Origin: Sphagnum compactum
Lineage: Eukaryota > Bryophyta > Sphagnopsida > Sphagnales
NCBI GenBank assembly: GCA_965153455.1
Contig: OZ234494.1
Span: 19,530,001 to 19,594,000 of the forward strand
Reading direction: 5' to 3'
Length of the DNA stretch: 64,000 nt
In this document: positions 60,488 through 64,000 of the stretch, in pieces
Numbering within the stretch: the stretch's first letter is position 1
Layout of the letters: every line of letters starts with the position of its first letter
The notes under the pieces: generated by a model
Told to the model about the DNA's origin: nothing
The model's database searches: none
What the model saw: only the letters and a program-made list of their open reading frames with translations
Made by a program: the position numbers and the translations under genes

Positions 60488-63222
60488 ATGGGTGGTGGTG
60501 GTGGTGATGAGGTATGGATATATGACTTAGGGTTACAGCATTTGGAAGAGCACTTTGCCATAAGAGTTGCAGCAAGCTGAATGGTGGTACATGGATCTGG
60601 TAGTAGCTTGATGCTTAGACTGATGCTTTGGATGTGGTAAAAGCTGAAGAATCTGTGGGGTGGGTCAGATGGGAGACACTTCAATGGAGCTACATGCAGA
60701 TAAGACGATCAAAACAAGGCATTCTTTTTTTTTCTTTCTTTTCTTTCTTTCTTCCCTCAAGTGCAACACAATCTTCGTACCCTGCCTACAAAATTGTACC
60801 CAGTGATGAGGAACAAGTGCAAGAAAACAGAGTGTGGATCTTCAGACTGAATCCTTCTCTTACCTCTGTAGTGTAGACTTGATGAGGAACAATTGCAATA
60901 TGGGTTTACAGAAAGAGATGGCAGCAAAAAAGATTTTGCCATTCTTTCAGTGAAACATTCATCTTTTTGCTAAGGAACCACAAGATGGGTGCTTAATACT
61001 TTGGTCTAAGGGATTATGGTAAGGAAAAAGGGTTGTCATTCCTTCAGTGAAACATTTTGTCTTTTTGCTAAGGATGACAGGAATGTGGTGGAGCATACAG
61101 TTATCTTTCAATTCAAGCCTAATGTGACAGATAAAGCCAAGCAGGATATTGTAGATGGGCTATGGTCATTGGATGAGCAATGCAGAGAGCAGGTACAAGC
61201 AACATCTCTAGGTACAACTGCCAACCTTCATCCATATCCGCCCGAGAGTAAGAAATCTGTAGTTTTGTGAAAATGATTTGCACATGATTATGTTTTCTGT
61301 TGCAGGGTACATATTGCATCCAGAGCAAGCTAAGGGTGCTGCTATTGGGCTCTACATGCGGTTTTTTTCAAAAGAAGCATTGCAAGAGTATTTGAATGGT
61401 GGTCCCAAATCAAAAGTAGTTGACATCATGATCCCACACATGACGGTATGGTTTACATGGAGGATACATTTGAGAGGGGGAAAAAATCTTGCCAGGATTC
61501 AGATTTCTGCAACTGAGTAATGCTTCTTAAGAATTTTTCAGTGGGTGTTGTTGAATGATGGTGGTACAGGGAGAAATCACAGTAGACTTTGAGTCACAGA
61601 TTGAGGACAATGAGAATTCTGTTTACCGCAAAGGAAAGGTGATTTTCTTCTTTTCAAATCCCTCCATCTACATATTGTATATTGGTGCATGTCGCAGAGA
61701 TCTCAGTTTCATTTTGCAATTCAATGAGTTGAGGAGGGGCTTGAAAAGGAAAAGAAGGGCTGAAATGCTATTGCACAACAAACTTTTTGACATGTTACAT
61801 TTGATCACTCACTAGTTTTATCAAATTAGTTTGTCTATGCTTCCAGAAATTTTCTTCAACAACCTGATAGTCAAGTCATTTTACCTCCTAAATTATGTAT
61901 TATCGTTGCTTCCAGGCTTTTGCAGGTGGAATAGAGCGTATTGTTTACATCAAGGTCAAAGAGAGGACAAGTCAGGATGCCATTGACGAGATGGTGAAGG
62001 CCTTGAATGATCTCAATTTTGCACCAGAGCTTAGCTCACTGTTGGTGCAAATCACAGCTGGTATGTGTACTAAGTCTTTTTGGTGTACCTACTTTCCAGA
62101 TGCCCAAATGCACCTGCATGAGGATTACACTCTTGAAACAATGTTCACTTGTTTCGACTTTGAGTTGAGGATATTAAGACCATTGATCCCTATGAGAGCA
62201 GGCATTGCAAGTTCCTGTTGAATGTGGGTGGGAGGCTGAGATCAAAAGTGAGTGTAGAGTGCTAATGTTGGCTTCCAAGATATTGCCCTACATGAACACC
62301 ACATGTTCCAGACCAGTATCTGATGATGAATTTCCCTTTGCCAAAAAATCCAGGTGCAAATTTCTGTGAAGTAGACAATCGATACACACATGCTTTTGTG
62401 GCACGTTGCCCCTCAGGTCTGTGATAATTTCATTATTTTCAGTTATCATCTTGGATAATATCAGCTCCAAAGTGGTGTCTGTTTTGTACACACAATTTGG
62501 TGTTAGTCCAATTTCCTGTGACATTTGCTGTCATGGAGTAGAATTGTTGTCAAGACCAGTTGATGTAATTTTCTTGTGAATGATTTGCAGTGGAGGCTGT
62601 GCAGTCTTTCTCAAGCCACCCTTACTGCATTGATGTAAGTGTTTCTATTGAGATGTGCACAATCAGTAGTCTCAGGAACATCCAGAGGCATGTTATAAAG
62701 CAGACACTAATTTGCTGTTTTTTCAATTCAGAAGCATCAGCTATTAGAACTCCTTATCTCATAACTACTCTGTCTTAACATTACATGAACCAATTTAAGG
62801 AATCTAGTTCTGCTTGGGTGTTTCTTGAGTGTGCAGATTATCACTTGACATATGTCAAATTGTTTTCTTTTTGGTCCAATTTCAGCTACATGCTTTTGTA
62901 AACTCTCCTGCTCATGATTTAAGGAGTGTTGCCCAATGTGGTAGACCTGTGCAGTGCTGAGATATCTGCATGGTTAATCAACAGAGCCTGTAATCAGCCT
63001 GTGAACTCATAAAAATATAATCTTCTCAAAGATTTTGCTCTGTCAATGCTCTTTTTACCTAGCGACCAACTACATGGTTTGTTATCTTACATTGGGTTGT
63101 TAAATCCTGGTCTCGAATTTTCACTGCAGGTTTTCTCAAAGAAGGTATTGCCCATTCTGGAGGCATCCCTTACTGCAGACTATGTGGTTGATCGGGTTCG
63201 GCATTTAACGGCTCTCCTATAG
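60488..63222 (+). CDS. Stress-responsive A/B-barrel (Dabb) domain protein, two domains
   Basis: A dimeric alpha-beta-barrel protein of the plant Dabb family, resembling Arabidopsis UP3-type proteins; the biochemical role is unknown. Eight exons join in frame without stops: 60488-60511, 61072-61210, 61306-61445, 61570-61638, 61916-62060, 62354-62416, 62591-62634 and 63130-63222 (238 residues). All introns are GT..AG. The first Dabb domain begins NVVEHTVIFQFKPNVTDKAK and includes YILHPEQAKGAAIGLYMRF. A linker VDFESQIEDNE..VYRKG matches the family. The second domain has GIERIVYIKVKE, SSLLVQITAGANF and RYTHAFVARCPS. The first exon (MGGGGGDE) is the least certain. An in-frame ATG at 60386 would add 34 residues that could serve as a plastid targeting peptide. 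The gene looks functional. Confidence 0.83.
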
Positions 63223-64000
63223 AGTTTTGTTGACAGTGTAATTTTTCTCAGAGGTATATATTTTTTCTATTGTAAAGCTTATTTCTTCCATGTAATTCAG
63301 TTGTAAATCACTGTATTTAATTAATCCTGGTTTGGTCTTGATATAGACATGATTAATATTGCCTGCAAAACCCAACTTTTGTTTTGGCAGTTCCTTCCTA
63401 CCTCCGAATATGCTGTAATCTACACAATTCAGTGCTAATTGCAGCTTTTATGGATCTATGTTTTGTGTTTTCTATCTTACCCATTTGTTATGATGAATTT
63501 TGTGCATGTTTTGAGCGTTTGATGCACACCTGATTTGTGTATTTTCGTATGCTTTCAGTGTCTTTTGGGCAAACTGGGAGGGTTACAGCTTTACTTGGTG
63601 AATCCATTTTGTGTGTATCGTGGGCTGGAGGGCTGGAGAGGTGAATCGCATTCTGGATGTGGACAGACAGGCCGATGTGGCACCAAATGTGCTGCTGAAT
63701 ATTGGTGGGAAAAGACACTTGAAAAATGTATTCTAAATAAGGCACGCCTAACATGTGGGAACTTATAGAAGTTCTAGATCCTAGATCAGGCTCATGTGAT
63801 ACTCATGAACTTCATTAGTGTTTATGAGTTTAACAATAATTGTCATACAGTTTGTTAACACTTATGCACTCGAGGAGTTTTTTACGACATCAAATTGTTT
63901 CTAACACTCATGAGTGTTGTAAATTGAGTGTGCAAAACTCAATTTGGTGGGTGTTTGTTGTTGTTGTATCGGGTTTTGTGAGAGTTTTGATTCTTGTTTT
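63223..64000. other. 3' region of the Dabb gene
   Basis: Probably 3' untranslated sequence and downstream spacer; tgtaaa/aataa-type signals occur around 63270-63330. The frames at 63488-63754 and 63535-63768 lack motifs. Words of the form ctcatgagtgtt and cattagtgtttatgag recur from 63800 to 63920. Confidence 0.45.

Overview
The window is nuclear DNA of a land plant. The genes have spliceosomal introns with GT..AG borders, and the recognisable proteins are plant types: a TORNADO1-like LRR-Roc-COR protein, an ATL-type RING-H2 ligase, a two-domain stress-responsive A/B-barrel protein, and remnants of DUS2, CLASP and MHK genes. DNA is AT-rich, gene-poor (three intact-looking genes in 64 kb) and full of decayed repeats, which fits a large plant genome. 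Species and lineage cannot be fixed from the sequence alone.

Layout. (1) 1-11.4 kb is repeats only: two long direct copies (596-1936 and 6364-7876) flank about 4.4 kb that contains a non-autonomous Helitron (4408-5212). (2) 11.43-16.47 kb, + strand: an intact three-exon LRR-Roc-COR gene of 1311 codons. (3) 16.6-22.7 kb: intron-bearing, mutated fragments of three unrelated genes, DUS2 (+), CLASP (+) and an MHK/MAK-like kinase (-). (4) 22.7-32 kb: AT-rich DNA with no supported gene. (5) 32.6-34.4 kb, - strand: an ATL RING-H2 gene rebuilt from three exons. (6) 35-49 kb: microsatellites, a LINE 3' fragment, a small inverted-repeat element, a second Helitron, a foldback element and dispersed repeats. 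(7) About 49.6-55.5 kb, - strand: a decayed autonomous Helitron-like element with PIF1-type helicase, Rep two-tyrosine region and an OTU-protease-like domain, interrupted by a third non-autonomous Helitron (53007-53868). (8) 58.3-59.5 kb: a fourth non-autonomous Helitron. (9) 60.5-63.2 kb, + strand: an intact eight-exon A/B-barrel (Dabb) gene.

The three intact genes show no common pathway; they look like isolated genes separated by transposon debris. Rolling-circle elements dominate. Three of the four short Helitrons share one exact 3' architecture (6-bp stem, 3-nt loop, 9-nt spacer, CTAG, then host T). The fourth uses a different hairpin. A coding relic of an OTU-carrying Helitron lies in the same window, and the multi-gene fragment cluster has the look of a Helitron-type gene capture, although no element ends were found around it.

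All gene models come from reading frames, splice-site logic and recalled family motifs. No alignment or database search was run.
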